DNA from: Pseudomonadota bacterium
GTDB taxonomy: Bacteria; Pseudomonadota; Alphaproteobacteria; Rhizobiales; Pleomorphomonadaceae
Assembly (NCBI GenBank): GCA_023436885.1
Contig: JAEZHI010000027.1
Location: 1-55,722, forward strand
Direction: 5' to 3'
Length of the DNA: 55,722 bases
Below the pieces are notes generated by a model. The model was not told where the DNA came from. It saw nothing but the letters and a program-made list of their open reading frames with translations, and did no database searches. The position numbers and the translations under genes were made by a program. Positions 17,324 to 25,061 of this stretch are shown in pieces. How positions within the stretch are numbered: position 1 is the first letter of the stretch; every line of letters begins with the position of its first letter.

Positions 17324-18406
17324 CTAGATCTCGACGATGACGGCGATCGGCGCTTCGCCGGGCTTGCACTGGTGCTCGGTGCCGCCGGAGACGAAGATCC
17401 TGGGGTCGCCGGTCACCGAGGTGATCACCGCGCCAAGCGCCGCCCGGGCGTGGCGTTCATAGTTGATGTCGGCATCCGACAGCATGGTCGTCCGCGCGCC
17501 GCGCAGGACGCCGCCAACCGGTGCCTCAGCCTTGGCAAACACGGCCTTGATCGCGCTGACATCGATCGCCTTGCTGCCACCCAGCGCATCGGCAACCGCC
17601 GCCTTCACGCCGTCGGTATCGACGACGTCCTTCAGGATGCCGTGGCCGATGCGCAAGCTGCCGCCCGCCTTCGGCGAATTGCCGAACAGGATGACCTCGC
17701 AATTGCGCAACTCGCCGCCGGCCGAGGTGTTGGCGACCGACGAATAAAGATCCATGCGCTTGGCGATCGCATCGTCGCTCAGCGCGGCCTCATCGACCTC
17801 GCTAAGCGCCACGGCAACGCCAAGGGCAGTCGCGCCGCGGGCATAGGGTTTCGAGCCGTTGGGATCGCTGGTGACCAGCTTCGCGCCACGACGGGTCGCA
17901 TCGGCGACGGCAGCCGGCGTCAGCAGCGGACCCTTGACCTGGACGTAGTGGACGTCGGCCGGGTTGTCGATTGCGGCCTCGGCGAGGGCGGCGCGCACGG
18001 CGGCGGCCACTTCGCGCACCTCGACCATGGTGCCGACCTCTTCCGGCGCAAAATCGCGGGTGACGGCGATGCCAATGGCGAGGCGCTTTTCGCCGGCAGG
18101 CTCCGACGCACTGCGTGTGAACAGCGTGGCATGCGGGCTGAGCACACCCTCGGTGCCGCCCGACCAGACGAAGGCGATGCGCTTCGTCACGGCATCGGGC
18201 GTGATGCCGAGGTGGCCGGCGAGCAGAAGCGCGAAGGACTGGGTTGCGAAGCCGCGCGTGAAGTCGTTGGCGCCGCCGTTGCCTTCCGTCTTGCCGATCA
18301 GTGCGACGATTTCCTCGGGCTTCACCTCGCCGGAATCGATCAATCGCTGCAAGTCCGAGACGTCGCCCGGGTTGTTCATTCTGACCTTGTGGACGCCGAC
18401 ACGCAT
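17324..18406 (-). CDS. Ring-opening amidohydrolase (barbiturase / cyanuric acid hydrolase family)
   Basis: A 360-residue enzyme of the small family that opens barbituric acid (to ureidomalonate) or cyanuric acid (to carboxybiuret) with a three-fold repeated fold and Ser-Lys dyads. Each third can be recognised by its serine region: FVWSGGTEGVLSPHATLF in repeat 1 (about 85-102), MDLYSSVANTSAGGELRNCEVILFGNSP in repeat 2, and IFVSGGTEHQCKPGEAPIAVIVEI at the C-terminus. KTEGNGGANDFTRGFA near the start is also conserved. Length matches the family (about 355-370). Sequence alone does not settle barbiturate versus cyanurate. It is the first gene of the minus-strand operon and divergent from an IclR regulator. 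Confidence 0.9.
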   Translation of the reverse strand: MRVGVHKVRMNNPGDVSDLQRLIDSGEVKPEEIVALIGKTEGNGGANDFTRGFATQSFALLLAGHLGITPDAVTKRIAFVWSGGTEGVLSPHATLFTRSASEPAGEKRLAIGIAVTRDFAPEEVGTMVEVREVAAAVRAALAEAAIDNPADVHYVQVKGPLLTPAAVADATRRGAKLVTSDPNGSKPYARGATALGVAVALSEVDEAALSDDAIAKRMDLYSSVANTSAGGELRNCEVILFGNSPKAGGSLRIGHGILKDVVDTDGVKAAVADALGGSKAIDVSAIKAVFAKAEAPVGGVLRGARTTMLSDADINYERHARAALGAVITSVTGDPRIFVSGGTEHQCKPGEAPIAVIVEI

Positions 18407-18475
18407 TTCGATCTCCGTGGTTCTGCCTATATCCTATGCGGAACCAAAATCTGTGCAAGCGACTTGGAATAAATT

Positions 18476-18494
18476 TCACGATATGGAATCGTGA
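18476..18494. promoter_or_regulatory. Inverted repeat, candidate IclR operator
   Basis: TCACGAT (18476-18482) and ATCGTGA (18488-18494) are a perfect 7-bp inverted repeat with a 5-base spacer, in the 132-bp gap between the divergent ring-opening hydrolase and IclR genes. IclR-family regulators bind short palindromes in such divergent regions. It lies 44 bases before the regulator start. Confidence 0.5.
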
Positions 18495-18538
18495 GCCTCG
18501 CCATCCGCTTCAGAAACTTGCTATGACGAGAAAAGATC

Positions 18539-19336
18539 ATGCTGAATCAAGAGGCTAAAGAAGGTGGAAGCGTGCAGTCGATTCGGCGGGCACTCTCAAT
18601 TCTTGAGCGATTAGGCGAGTGCGACGACGGCCTTCCACTCAAGGAGGTTGCCGCTCAGGTCGGCTTGCCACCTTCCAGCGCCCATCGCATCCTGACCACG
18701 CTGCAGCTGCAAAGGTTCGTTCGCTTCGACCAAGCGACCATGTGCTGGAGCATCGGTGTCCAGGCCTTCGTCGTTGGCAATGCCTTCGCAAGATCGCGCG
18801 ACATGGTGTCGCTTGCCGTGCCCTTGATGCGCCGGCTGATGACGGCGACGGGCGAGACGGTCAACTTCTTCATGCTGGATGGATCGGAGGTCGTCTGCAT
18901 GGCGCAGGTCCAGAGCCAGCAGATGGTGCGGGCCATCTCCCGGCCGGGTGCCGGTGCCGAGATGCACCGCTCTGCCGCCGGAAAGATGATCCTGGCGCAC
19001 ATGAGCCCCGACGAAGTAGCCGCCATCGTCCAGAAGGCAGGCATGGCGCGCTATACCGAACACACCATCGTCACGCCCGAAGGGCTGCGCACCGAACTCG
19101 ACAAGATCCGCCAGCGCGGCTTTTCCGTCGACAACGAGGAATTCTCGCTCGGGCTCCGCTGCATCGCCGCGCCGATCTATGACGAGGCCGGGCTTGTTCA
19201 TGCCGCCGTCTCGATCGCCGGTCCCTCGGCGCGCATCACCGAGGCGAGGGTTGAGAGTCTCGGTGAAATGGTCGCCAATTGCAGCAAGGCCATCACGTCG
19301 GAGTTCGGCGGATCGCCGCGCGGGCGGGGATTTTGA
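18539..19336 (+). CDS. IclR-family transcriptional regulator
   Basis: A 265-residue regulator with an N-terminal winged helix (SVQSIRRALSILERLGECDDGLPLKEVAAQVGLPPSSAHRILTTLQLQRFV, about 11-61) and a C-terminal GAF-like effector domain. The latter has EMHRSAAGKMILAHMSPDEV and RGFSVDNEEFSLGLRCIAAPIYDEAGLVHAAVSIAGP, the typical IclR signature. It is divergent from the barbiturase-family gene and is the likely local regulator of that operon, responding to the substrate or a breakdown product; the ligand is unknown. Confidence 0.92.
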   Translation: MLNQEAKEGGSVQSIRRALSILERLGECDDGLPLKEVAAQVGLPPSSAHRILTTLQLQRFVRFDQATMCWSIGVQAFVVGNAFARSRDMVSLAVPLMRRLMTATGETVNFFMLDGSEVVCMAQVQSQQMVRAISRPGAGAEMHRSAAGKMILAHMSPDEVAAIVQKAGMARYTEHTIVTPEGLRTELDKIRQRGFSVDNEEFSLGLRCIAAPIYDEAGLVHAAVSIAGPSARITEARVESLGEMVANCSKAITSEFGGSPRGRGF

Positions 19337-19560
19337 ACGCTCGTCTGATATCGGAGAAGGGCGTGAGAGCCGGACAACCGTACTTCATTTTCCGTGGCGA
19401 AATCGGTCCCGCCTGTCAGGCATCTGACATCGCGGACGGCAAAAGCCTGTTCAGATGACGTGGGCAATCCGTCTGTCACGTTGGCTTGCTCAGGGTTCCT
19501 TACCCGATACAGCGTGAGCTGTGGTCGGGTTCATGTCGGCGACGATGGCAGAGGTTGGTC

Positions 19561-19923
19561 ATGATCGAGCTTCGGTATCAGTTGCGGGTGGATAGCGAAA
19601 CGCGCATCGGCCCGGGCAAGATCGCGCTCCTGGAGACGGTTGCCCGCGTCGGCTCGATATCGGCCGCCGCGCGCGAGCAGGAGATGACCTATCGCCGTGC
19701 CTGGGAACTCATCGACCACATGAACAAGGCGTTCGGCCAGCCCGTGGTCATCGGGCACGCCGGAAGCACCGGCGGCGCGTCGCTGACCGAGCTGGGCGCG
19801 GAGCTCGTCCGCCGCTATCGCCTCATCGGGCAATTGATCGACGAAGCTGCCGCCCCCCATCTCGCCGCGCTCGACATTGCCATCCTGACACCGGCGCCGG
19901 AAACCGGTCCCGACGTGATCTAG
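19561..19923 (+). CDS. ModE-like winged-helix protein (single domain)
   Basis: A 120-residue DNA-binding protein resembling the N-terminal half of the molybdate regulator ModE. It has the LysR-type winged helix LRVDSETRIGPGKIALLETVARVGSISAAAREQEMTYRRAWELIDHMNKAFGQPVV, then the wing with the typical GGxxLTxxG pattern (STGGASLTELGAELVRRYRLI). The C-terminal Mop/TOBE oxyanion-binding domains of full-length ModE are missing, so how it senses metal is open. The start is ATG 19561; an upstream ATG at 19486 adds 25 residues without similarity. It lies directly upstream of the AOR gene, with two dyad sites between, and is a good candidate for tungstate-dependent control. Confidence 0.88.
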   Translation: MIELRYQLRVDSETRIGPGKIALLETVARVGSISAAAREQEMTYRRAWELIDHMNKAFGQPVVIGHAGSTGGASLTELGAELVRRYRLIGQLIDEAAAPHLAALDIAILTPAPETGPDVI

Positions 19924-19962
19924 ACTAAAGGTCAAGCGAACGCTCGAGACGATTGCTTTCAA

Positions 19963-19982
19963 TTATGTTTCTGAGGTTATAA
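19963..19982. promoter_or_regulatory. TTAT-type dyad 1 (ModE/TunR-like box)
   Basis: The 20 bases TTATGTTTCTGAGGTTATAA form an imperfect dyad; the wider pair AATTAT (19961-19966) / ATAATT (19979-19984) is perfect. Length and half-site spacing match boxes of the tungstate-responsive ModE relative TunR (TTAYRC...GYRTAA, recalled consensus). Position, 40 bases after the ModE-like gene, supports the idea. Confidence 0.45.
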
Positions 19983-20080
19983 TTCCGTCATTGGGTCTTT
20001 TCTTCGTCTAGATGGCCGATAATCAAGCAATATGCGCGGATAGATTTGTATTCAATATTTGCCAGTGGCCTCGAATTCAA

Positions 20081-20100
20081 TTATGTCGGCAAAAACATAA
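20081..20100. promoter_or_regulatory. TTAT-type dyad 2 (ModE/TunR-like box)
   Basis: TTATGTCGGCAAAAACATAA is a 20-bp dyad whose arms ATTATGT (20080-20086) and ACATAAT (20095-20101) are perfect inverted repeats. It has the same size and outer bases as the dyad at 19963-19982, 118 bp upstream. Two matching sites before the AOR start suggest one regulator binding both. Confidence 0.5.
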
Positions 20101-20258
20101 TAGTATAGGTGCGTATTTTCTCCGATTTGCTTGGCCGGAAGACTTTCGGCATGGATGGTTGAGGCGAGCGTGACCGACACGCCGCCAACCATCGTTTTGG
20201 CAAGGCCGAAATCACGAGGCATTTGGGGACCTCCGGATCGGCAGTTGGAGGAAGAGCC

Positions 20259-21992
20259 ATGCCTAAAGTCATTCGCGTCAACATGACGGACCTCTCGGTT
20301 CGCATCGATGAAGCTCCGGCCGCCTGGGCCGGTCTCGGTGGTCGCGCGCTGACCTCGACGGTCGTTGCCGCCGAAGTGCCGCCGACTTGCCATCCGCTCG
20401 GCCCCAACAACAAGCTGGTGTTTGCGCCCGGCCTTCTGTCCGGTACCGCAGCCGGCAACGCCGGCCGCATGTCGGCTGGTGCCAAGAGCCCGCTGACCGG
20501 CACCATCAAGGAAAGCAACGCCGGCGGTACCTGCGGCCGCATGCTCGGTCGCCTCGACATCAAGGCGATCATCATCGAGGGACAACCGGCGGCTACCGAC
20601 GCCTGGTATCAGATCCGCATCAGCTCGTCGGGCGTGGTGATCGAGCCGGAAACCGAGACGGTCGGCATGAACAACTTCGCCGTCCTGGAGTCGGTCGCCG
20701 GTCGCTATGGCGAAGACAAGGGTGTCATCACCATCGGTTCCGCTGGTGAGAACCTGATGATGATCTCCAACATCTCGACCCGCGACCCTGAAGGCAAGCT
20801 GCGCAGCTTCGGCCGTGGCGGTCTCGGCGCGGTGATGGGCTCCAAACGCGTCAAGTTCATCACCATCGATCAGGAAGGCACGCGCCCGGTTCCGCTGGTC
20901 GACTCGGCCGCCTTCAAGGCCGCCAACATGGTATTCACCAAGGCACTCAAGGATCACCCGGTTTCCGGCCAGGGTCTGCCGACCTACGGCACCGCCGTGC
21001 TGGTCAATATCCTGCATGAGATCGGCGGCCTGCCAACCCGCAACTTCACGTCGGGCCAGTGCGAGCACCACGACATGATCTCGGGCGAGCACATGTACGA
21101 CACCATCGTCGCCCGTGGCGGCGAGCCGACCCACGGCTGTTCGCTCGGCTGCGTCATTCAGTGCTCGCAGGTCTACAACGACAAGGACGGCAAATACCTG
21201 ACCTCCGGCTTCGAATACGAGACCATCTGGGCCTATGGCGCCGACTGCCTGATCAACAACCTCGACCTGATCGCCGAATGCGACAATGTCATGGACGATC
21301 TCGGCGTCGACAGCATCGAGACGCCGGTGATGTTTGGCGTGGCGATGGAGGCCGGCCTTCTCAAGTTCGGCGACGGTACGGAAGTGCTGCGCATGCTGCG
21401 CGAGGAGATCGGCAAGGCGACGCCGCTCGGCCGCATCCTCGGCGGCGGTACCGGACATGTCGGCAAGACCTATGGCATTGCCCGCGTGCCCGTCGTCAAG
21501 AACCAGGCGATCCCGGCCTACGACCCGCGCTCGGTCAAGGGCATCGGCGTGACCTATGCCACGACGACCCAAGGCGCCGACCACACGGCCGGTTATGCCG
21601 TGGCGACCAACGTGCTCAACGTCGGTGGCAAGGTCGATCCGCTGTCCAACGAAGGGCAGGTGGAGCTGTCGCGCAACCTGCAGATCGCCACGGCGGCCAT
21701 CGATTCGACCGGTCTCTGCCTGTTCATCGCCTTCCCGGCACTCGACATCGCCGAGTGTCTGCCGGCAGCGGTCGACATGCTCAATGCCCGGTTCGGGACC
21801 AAGCTGACGATGGATGACGTCGTCGGACTCGGCAAGACCGTGCTCAAGCTGGAGCACGAGTTCAATCTGGCCGCCGGCATCGGGCCGGAGCAGGACCGCC
21901 TGCCGGAGTTCTTCGAGCTCGAAGCCATCGCCCCGCACAACGTCAAGTGGGACATGGACCAGAAGGAACTCGAGACTTTCTGGAACTTCTAA
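20259..21992 (+). CDS. Tungsten-dependent aldehyde:ferredoxin oxidoreductase family protein
   Basis: AOR-family enzymes oxidise aldehydes to acids (or run in reverse) with a bis-pterin tungsten centre and a 4Fe-4S cluster. The 577-residue protein starts at ATG 20259 behind GGAGGAAGAG. The N-terminal pterin-binding domain includes GLGGRALTSTVVAAEV, NKLVFAPGLLSGT and SAGAKSPLTGTIKESNAGG. Cluster cysteines are Cys294, Cys298 and Cys302 (CX3CX3C, where hyperthermophile AOR has CX2CX3C) and Cys487 in DSTGLCLF. The enzyme is slightly shorter than archaeal AOR (about 605). Tungsten rather than molybdenum is inferred from the tup importer in the same island. Electron acceptor and aldehyde are unknown; the CCG-domain protein downstream is the likely electron partner. 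Confidence 0.92.
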   Translation: MPKVIRVNMTDLSVRIDEAPAAWAGLGGRALTSTVVAAEVPPTCHPLGPNNKLVFAPGLLSGTAAGNAGRMSAGAKSPLTGTIKESNAGGTCGRMLGRLDIKAIIIEGQPAATDAWYQIRISSSGVVIEPETETVGMNNFAVLESVAGRYGEDKGVITIGSAGENLMMISNISTRDPEGKLRSFGRGGLGAVMGSKRVKFITIDQEGTRPVPLVDSAAFKAANMVFTKALKDHPVSGQGLPTYGTAVLVNILHEIGGLPTRNFTSGQCEHHDMISGEHMYDTIVARGGEPTHGCSLGCVIQCSQVYNDKDGKYLTSGFEYETIWAYGADCLINNLDLIAECDNVMDDLGVDSIETPVMFGVAMEAGLLKFGDGTEVLRMLREEIGKATPLGRILGGGTGHVGKTYGIARVPVVKNQAIPAYDPRSVKGIGVTYATTTQGADHTAGYAVATNVLNVGGKVDPLSNEGQVELSRNLQIATAAIDSTGLCLFIAFPALDIAECLPAAVDMLNARFGTKLTMDDVVGLGKTVLKLEHEFNLAAGIGPEQDRLPEFFELEAIAPHNVKWDMDQKELETFWNF

Positions 21993-22009
21993 ACCGAGAC
22001 GAACAAGTC

Positions 22010-22234
22010 ATGTGGGTCACGGTCAAACTCTTCGCGACCTTTCGCGAGAATCGCTTCAAGGAGGCCCGGCGGGAGTATCCGCCGGGAACCACCGTTGCCG
22101 ATGTTGCAACGGAGCTTGAAATCGAGCACGGCCTGATCGGCATGATCTTCATTCACGGGCGCGCGGCGGAACTCGACCGTGTGCTCGAGGAAGGCGACGT
22201 TCTGGCGCTCTTTCCTCTCCTTGGAGGAGGATAG
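22010..22234 (+). CDS. MoaD-like sulfur carrier protein
   Basis: A 74-residue beta-grasp protein starting MWVTVKLFATFRENRF at ATG 22010, 18 bases after the AOR stop. MoaD carries the sulfur that MPT synthase puts into the pterin dithiolene. Residues YPPGTTVADVATELEI and FIHGRAAELDRVLEEGDVLALFPLLGGG match MoaD, including the C-terminal Gly-Gly that is adenylated and thiocarboxylated (here three glycines). Its position next to AOR suggests a dedicated carrier for the W-pterin cofactor. No MoaE partner is in the window. Confidence 0.88.
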   Translation: MWVTVKLFATFRENRFKEARREYPPGTTVADVATELEIEHGLIGMIFIHGRAAELDRVLEEGDVLALFPLLGGG

Positions 22235-22316
22235 GCTTCCCCTACCAAGGGCCTGTCTGCCCGCAAGTCCGCGCCCCCAACGCGGGCCTTGCTGGCGGAT
22301 CGTCGGAACGAACGTG

Positions 22317-22355
22317 GAGGAGGCCCACCCGCCCGGGCCTCCTCAGCCGTTTCTT
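22317..22355 (+). terminator. Intra-operon hairpin between the MoaD-like and MoeB-like genes
   Basis: GAGGAGGCCC (22317-22326) and GGGCCTCCTC (22335-22344) form a perfect 10-bp stem with an 8-base loop, followed by AGCCGTTTCTT. It looks like an intrinsic terminator or attenuator inside the operon, which could give more AOR/MoaD than downstream products. It lies in the 130-base gap before the MoeB-like gene. Confidence 0.55.
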
Positions 22356-22364
22356 GAAGTCGGC

Positions 22365-23150
22365 ATGATGGAGGGACCAACATTGCTTTCGAAAAAGGAG
22401 CTCCAGCGCTACAGCCGGCATATCCTGTTGCGGGACGTCGGCGGCCCCGGCCAGAACAGGTTGAAGGCCGCGCGCGTGCTCTGCGTCGGTGCTGGCGGCT
22501 TGGGGTCGCCGGTGATCGAGTATCTCGCCGCCGCCGGCGTTGGCACGCTGGGGCTTGTGGACGATGACCAAGTCAGTCTCTCCAACCTGCAGCGCCAGGT
22601 GGTGCATTCAACGGCCAATGTCGGCAAGCTCAAGGTCGAGAGTGCCCGCGAACGTGTCGCGGCCATCAATCCGCATGTCAATGTCGAGCTCCACCCGTTC
22701 CGGCTCGACGCTGGCAACGTGGAAGAGCTGGTGAGAGCCTATGACATCGTAGTCGACGGGACCGATAATTTTCCGACCCGCTTTCTGGTGGCCGATACGG
22801 CTTATGCCTGCCGCAAGCCGCTGGTCACGGCGGGCGTTCTCGAATTCTACGGCTCCCTGACCACGCTTCTGCCTTACGAGACGGATGCTGACGGCCAGCC
22901 TCATCCGAGCTGGCGTTGCCTGATGCCGAAGGAGCCCGACACCGCCGCGCTCACCTGTTCCGAGGTCGGCATTCTCGGTAGCGTCGTCGGCGTCCTCGGC
23001 ACACTGGCCGCCTGCGAGGTTTTGAAGCTGATCACCGGTGTCGGGCAGCCGCTGATCGGGCGGCTGCTGATGGTCGATATCCGCGACATGGGCTTCGATC
23101 TCGTTGACTACCAGCGAAATCCCGTGTCCCCCACGTTCGGGCAAACCTGA
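22365..23150 (+). CDS. MoeB/ThiF-family adenylyltransferase
   Basis: E1-like enzyme that adenylates the C-terminal glycine of a MoaD/ThiS-type carrier. It shows LQRYSRHILLRDVGGPGQNRL, the nucleotide-binding VLCVGAGGLGSPVIEYLAAAGVGTLGLVDDDQVSLSNLQRQVVHS, and DIVVDGTDNFPTRF; LTCSEVGILGSVVGVLGTLAACEVLKLI keeps the conserved Cys. The two CxxC zinc pairs of E. coli MoeB are lost: only one Cys remains at SWRCLMP, and the C-terminal pair is absent (RNPVSPTFGQT). Start uncertain: ATG 22365 (261 residues) or TTG 22383, which has GGAGGG (22370-22375) at ideal distance and fits the MoeB N-terminus better. Likely partners are the two beta-grasp proteins on either side. Confidence 0.88.
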   Translation: MMEGPTLLSKKELQRYSRHILLRDVGGPGQNRLKAARVLCVGAGGLGSPVIEYLAAAGVGTLGLVDDDQVSLSNLQRQVVHSTANVGKLKVESARERVAAINPHVNVELHPFRLDAGNVEELVRAYDIVVDGTDNFPTRFLVADTAYACRKPLVTAGVLEFYGSLTTLLPYETDADGQPHPSWRCLMPKEPDTAALTCSEVGILGSVVGVLGTLAACEVLKLITGVGQPLIGRLLMVDIRDMGFDLVDYQRNPVSPTFGQT

Positions 23151-23160
23151 GGATCGGCGG

Positions 23161-23520
23161 ATGGGCGGGCAGATCGAACTCATCGCCTACATGGGGCTGC
23201 GGTCGCTGTTCAGCGAGCGCGGCTGGGCGATTCCGCGATTTGTCGATTTGCCGAAGGACATGACCGGGGAGGAACTGCTCGACTTCCTGTCGATCGAAAG
23301 CGACCGGGTGGAATCGCTGATCGTCAATCGTTCCGCCATCGCCGTCGAGGATGCGGTCATCCACGCTGGCGATCGGGTCGCCCTCATTCCGCCGGGCGTG
23401 CCAGGGCCGCATCGCCTGCTCCTGGGTATCCATGGCCAGGCCAAGCCGGCGCAACCGTTTGGCCTGGAATTGCCGGCGCCCGATGATGGCGACGACAGCA
23501 AAGAGGGCAGGGGCAAATGA
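23161..23520 (+). CDS. Second MoaD/ThiS-like beta-grasp protein with C-terminal extension
   Basis: A 119-residue small protein starting MGGQIELIAYMGLRSLFSERGW at ATG 23161 behind GAGGATC. The pattern YMGLRSLF...RFVDLPKDMTGEELLDFLSIESDRVESLIVNRSAIAVEDAVIHAGDRVALIPPGVPG resembles the ThiS/MoaD beta-grasp fold, including the GDRVALIPP strand. Instead of ending in Gly-Gly it continues with about 40 residues rich in Pro, Gly and Asp, so it cannot be activated at the C-terminus unless cleaved. It overlaps the CCG-domain gene by four bases. Role unknown; it may bind or scaffold the cofactor machinery. Confidence 0.65.
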   Translation: MGGQIELIAYMGLRSLFSERGWAIPRFVDLPKDMTGEELLDFLSIESDRVESLIVNRSAIAVEDAVIHAGDRVALIPPGVPGPHRLLLGIHGQAKPAQPFGLELPAPDDGDDSKEGRGK

Positions 23521-25043
23521 CCCTCGACAAGCCGGAAAGTCTCGCGCGGTCGGTCATGACCACCTGCGTCAACTGCGAGCAATGCCGCGAGTTGATGGAC
23601 GAGGCGCCTTGCCAGTATTTCCCCCGGCTGTTCAACCTCGCCGACCGGGCGAAGTCCGGCGGCAAACCGGTCTCGGGTCAGGATCTGGCGGAGCTGATCG
23701 ATCTCTGCAACGCCTGCGGGCAGTGTCCCTGCCGGCCGGTGCAGAGCGACATTCGGCGGGCCAAGGATGCTTTCGTCGAGCGGGATGGTCTGCCACTGGC
23801 GGTCCGCTTCATCGAGAACGTCCAACTGCTCGGGCGTGTCTGCGGCACCTTTCCGTCACTGGTCAACGCGGTGATGAGCAGCCCAAGGCTCGGCAAGCTG
23901 GCGCGCCGGCTCGTCGGCGTCCATGCGGACCGGAAGATGCCGGTGTTTCCGCGCGATCGTCTGGCGCGCTGGATTGCCCGGCGCGGTCTCGATCGCCCCA
24001 GGCAGACCGAGGGCCGCAAGGTCGCCTACTTCGTTGGCTGCACGGCGCGCTACATGTTCCCCGACGTTGCCAAGGCGACCATCGAGGTGCTGGAGAGAAA
24101 CGGTGTCTCCGTCTACGTGCCCGACCAGAAGTGCTGCGGCATGCCAACCTATCTCGAAGGCGACAAGCCATTCACGCTCGATCTCGTCGCGGCCAATCTG
24201 CCCGTGCTGCAGCAATGCGTGGAAGACGGCTACGATATCGTGACGGCCTGCCCGACCTGTTCTTTCATGTTCAAGTCGGTACTGGCACGCGATGCGCAGT
24301 TTTCGCCAGCCAATCGCGACCGCATCCGCGCTCTCGGAGCCGAATTCAATGGCGATACCGCGGCGATCGTTGAGGCACTTACCGCCGAAGTATCAGCTCC
24401 CTCAGGACGCACCAGCAGCGTGGCGCCGGAGTTTCTGGCGCCCTGGGTGGTCAACTACAATCTCGGTCTGCATGCCGAGGCCGATCGCGGCGATGTCGGA
24501 TATTTTGCGGGCCGCGATGCCCTCCAGCGGATCAAGGTCGCCGCTCATGTGTTCGAGCTCGGCGAATATCTCGGCGCGCTTCACCGCGAAGGAGGGCTGC
24601 ATCTGCCCTCGCTGGCCGCATCCGAGAAGCTCTCGTATTTCCCGCCCTGCCATCTCCGGGAGCAGAACATGGGGCGCCCCTGGCTCGATCTCATCAATGA
24701 GACGCCGAAATCGGACATCTCGCCCGTAGGGTTGCCGATGGATTGCTGCGGGCTCGGCGGCATCATGGGATTCAAGAAGGACTTTCATGCCGCATCCCTG
24801 GCAATGGGGCGCGGCCTGATCGACAGAATCGAAGTAGCGGCTCCGGACAGGATCGTGACCGAGTGTCTGGCCTGCCGGGTCCAGTTCATGCAGATGCAGG
24901 AGAAACCGGTTTCGCATCCGGTTGAGTTGCTGGCCGAGGCTTATCGAGCCGAAAAACTCCGTTTCCCGTTGGGCGAGATTGGCCATAGGCAGACCTCGTC
25001 CAATGGACCAGATTATGCGGAGCGGGGCGATGGGCGCCGTTGA
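23517..25043 (+). CDS. Fe-S oxidoreductase with two CCG domains (HdrD/GlpC-like)
   Basis: A 508-residue cytoplasmic electron-transfer protein. The N-terminus has two ferredoxin-type cysteine groups (CVNCEQCRELMDEAPC, about 17-32, and CNACGQCPC, about 64-72). Two CCG (cysteine-rich) domains follow: FVGCTARYMFPD...QKCCGMPTYLEGD...ACPTCSFMF in the middle, and YFPPCHLREQNMG...DCCGLGGIMGFKKDF...ECLACRVQF at the end. CCG domains bind special 4Fe-4S clusters in heterodisulfide reductases and in glycerol-3-phosphate or lactate dehydrogenase subunits that pass electrons to quinone. No membrane helix is evident. As the only large redox partner in the island, it probably takes electrons from AOR, directly or through ferredoxin. 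Start overlaps the previous gene. Confidence 0.88.
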   Translation: MTLDKPESLARSVMTTCVNCEQCRELMDEAPCQYFPRLFNLADRAKSGGKPVSGQDLAELIDLCNACGQCPCRPVQSDIRRAKDAFVERDGLPLAVRFIENVQLLGRVCGTFPSLVNAVMSSPRLGKLARRLVGVHADRKMPVFPRDRLARWIARRGLDRPRQTEGRKVAYFVGCTARYMFPDVAKATIEVLERNGVSVYVPDQKCCGMPTYLEGDKPFTLDLVAANLPVLQQCVEDGYDIVTACPTCSFMFKSVLARDAQFSPANRDRIRALGAEFNGDTAAIVEALTAEVSAPSGRTSSVAPEFLAPWVVNYNLGLHAEADRGDVGYFAGRDALQRIKVAAHVFELGEYLGALHREGGLHLPSLAASEKLSYFPPCHLREQNMGRPWLDLINETPKSDISPVGLPMDCCGLGGIMGFKKDFHAASLAMGRGLIDRIEVAAPDRIVTECLACRVQFMQMQEKPVSHPVELLAEAYRAEKLRFPLGEIGHRQTSSNGPDYAERGDGRR

Positions 25044-25061
25044 AAGGTTGGAGGCAGGTTT

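Larger units (their letters stand above)
19924..20258. promoter_or_regulatory. Regulatory region upstream of the AOR gene
   Basis: These 335 bases hold no convincing gene. The first half is AT-rich and carries two 20-bp dyads described separately. GGAG-GAAGAG (20247-20256) is the ribosome binding site of the AOR gene. The region probably contains the island's main promoter, but no unambiguous -35/-10 or -24/-12 pair was found. A 628-codon open frame on the minus strand entering this region is antisense to AOR. Confidence 0.5.

Noticed and set aside
20052..21938. 628-codon open frame on the minus strand
   Set aside because: It lies antisense over the whole AOR gene; the long frame is a by-product of high GC third positions. 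Its protein has no recognisable domain and the AOR frame is certain.
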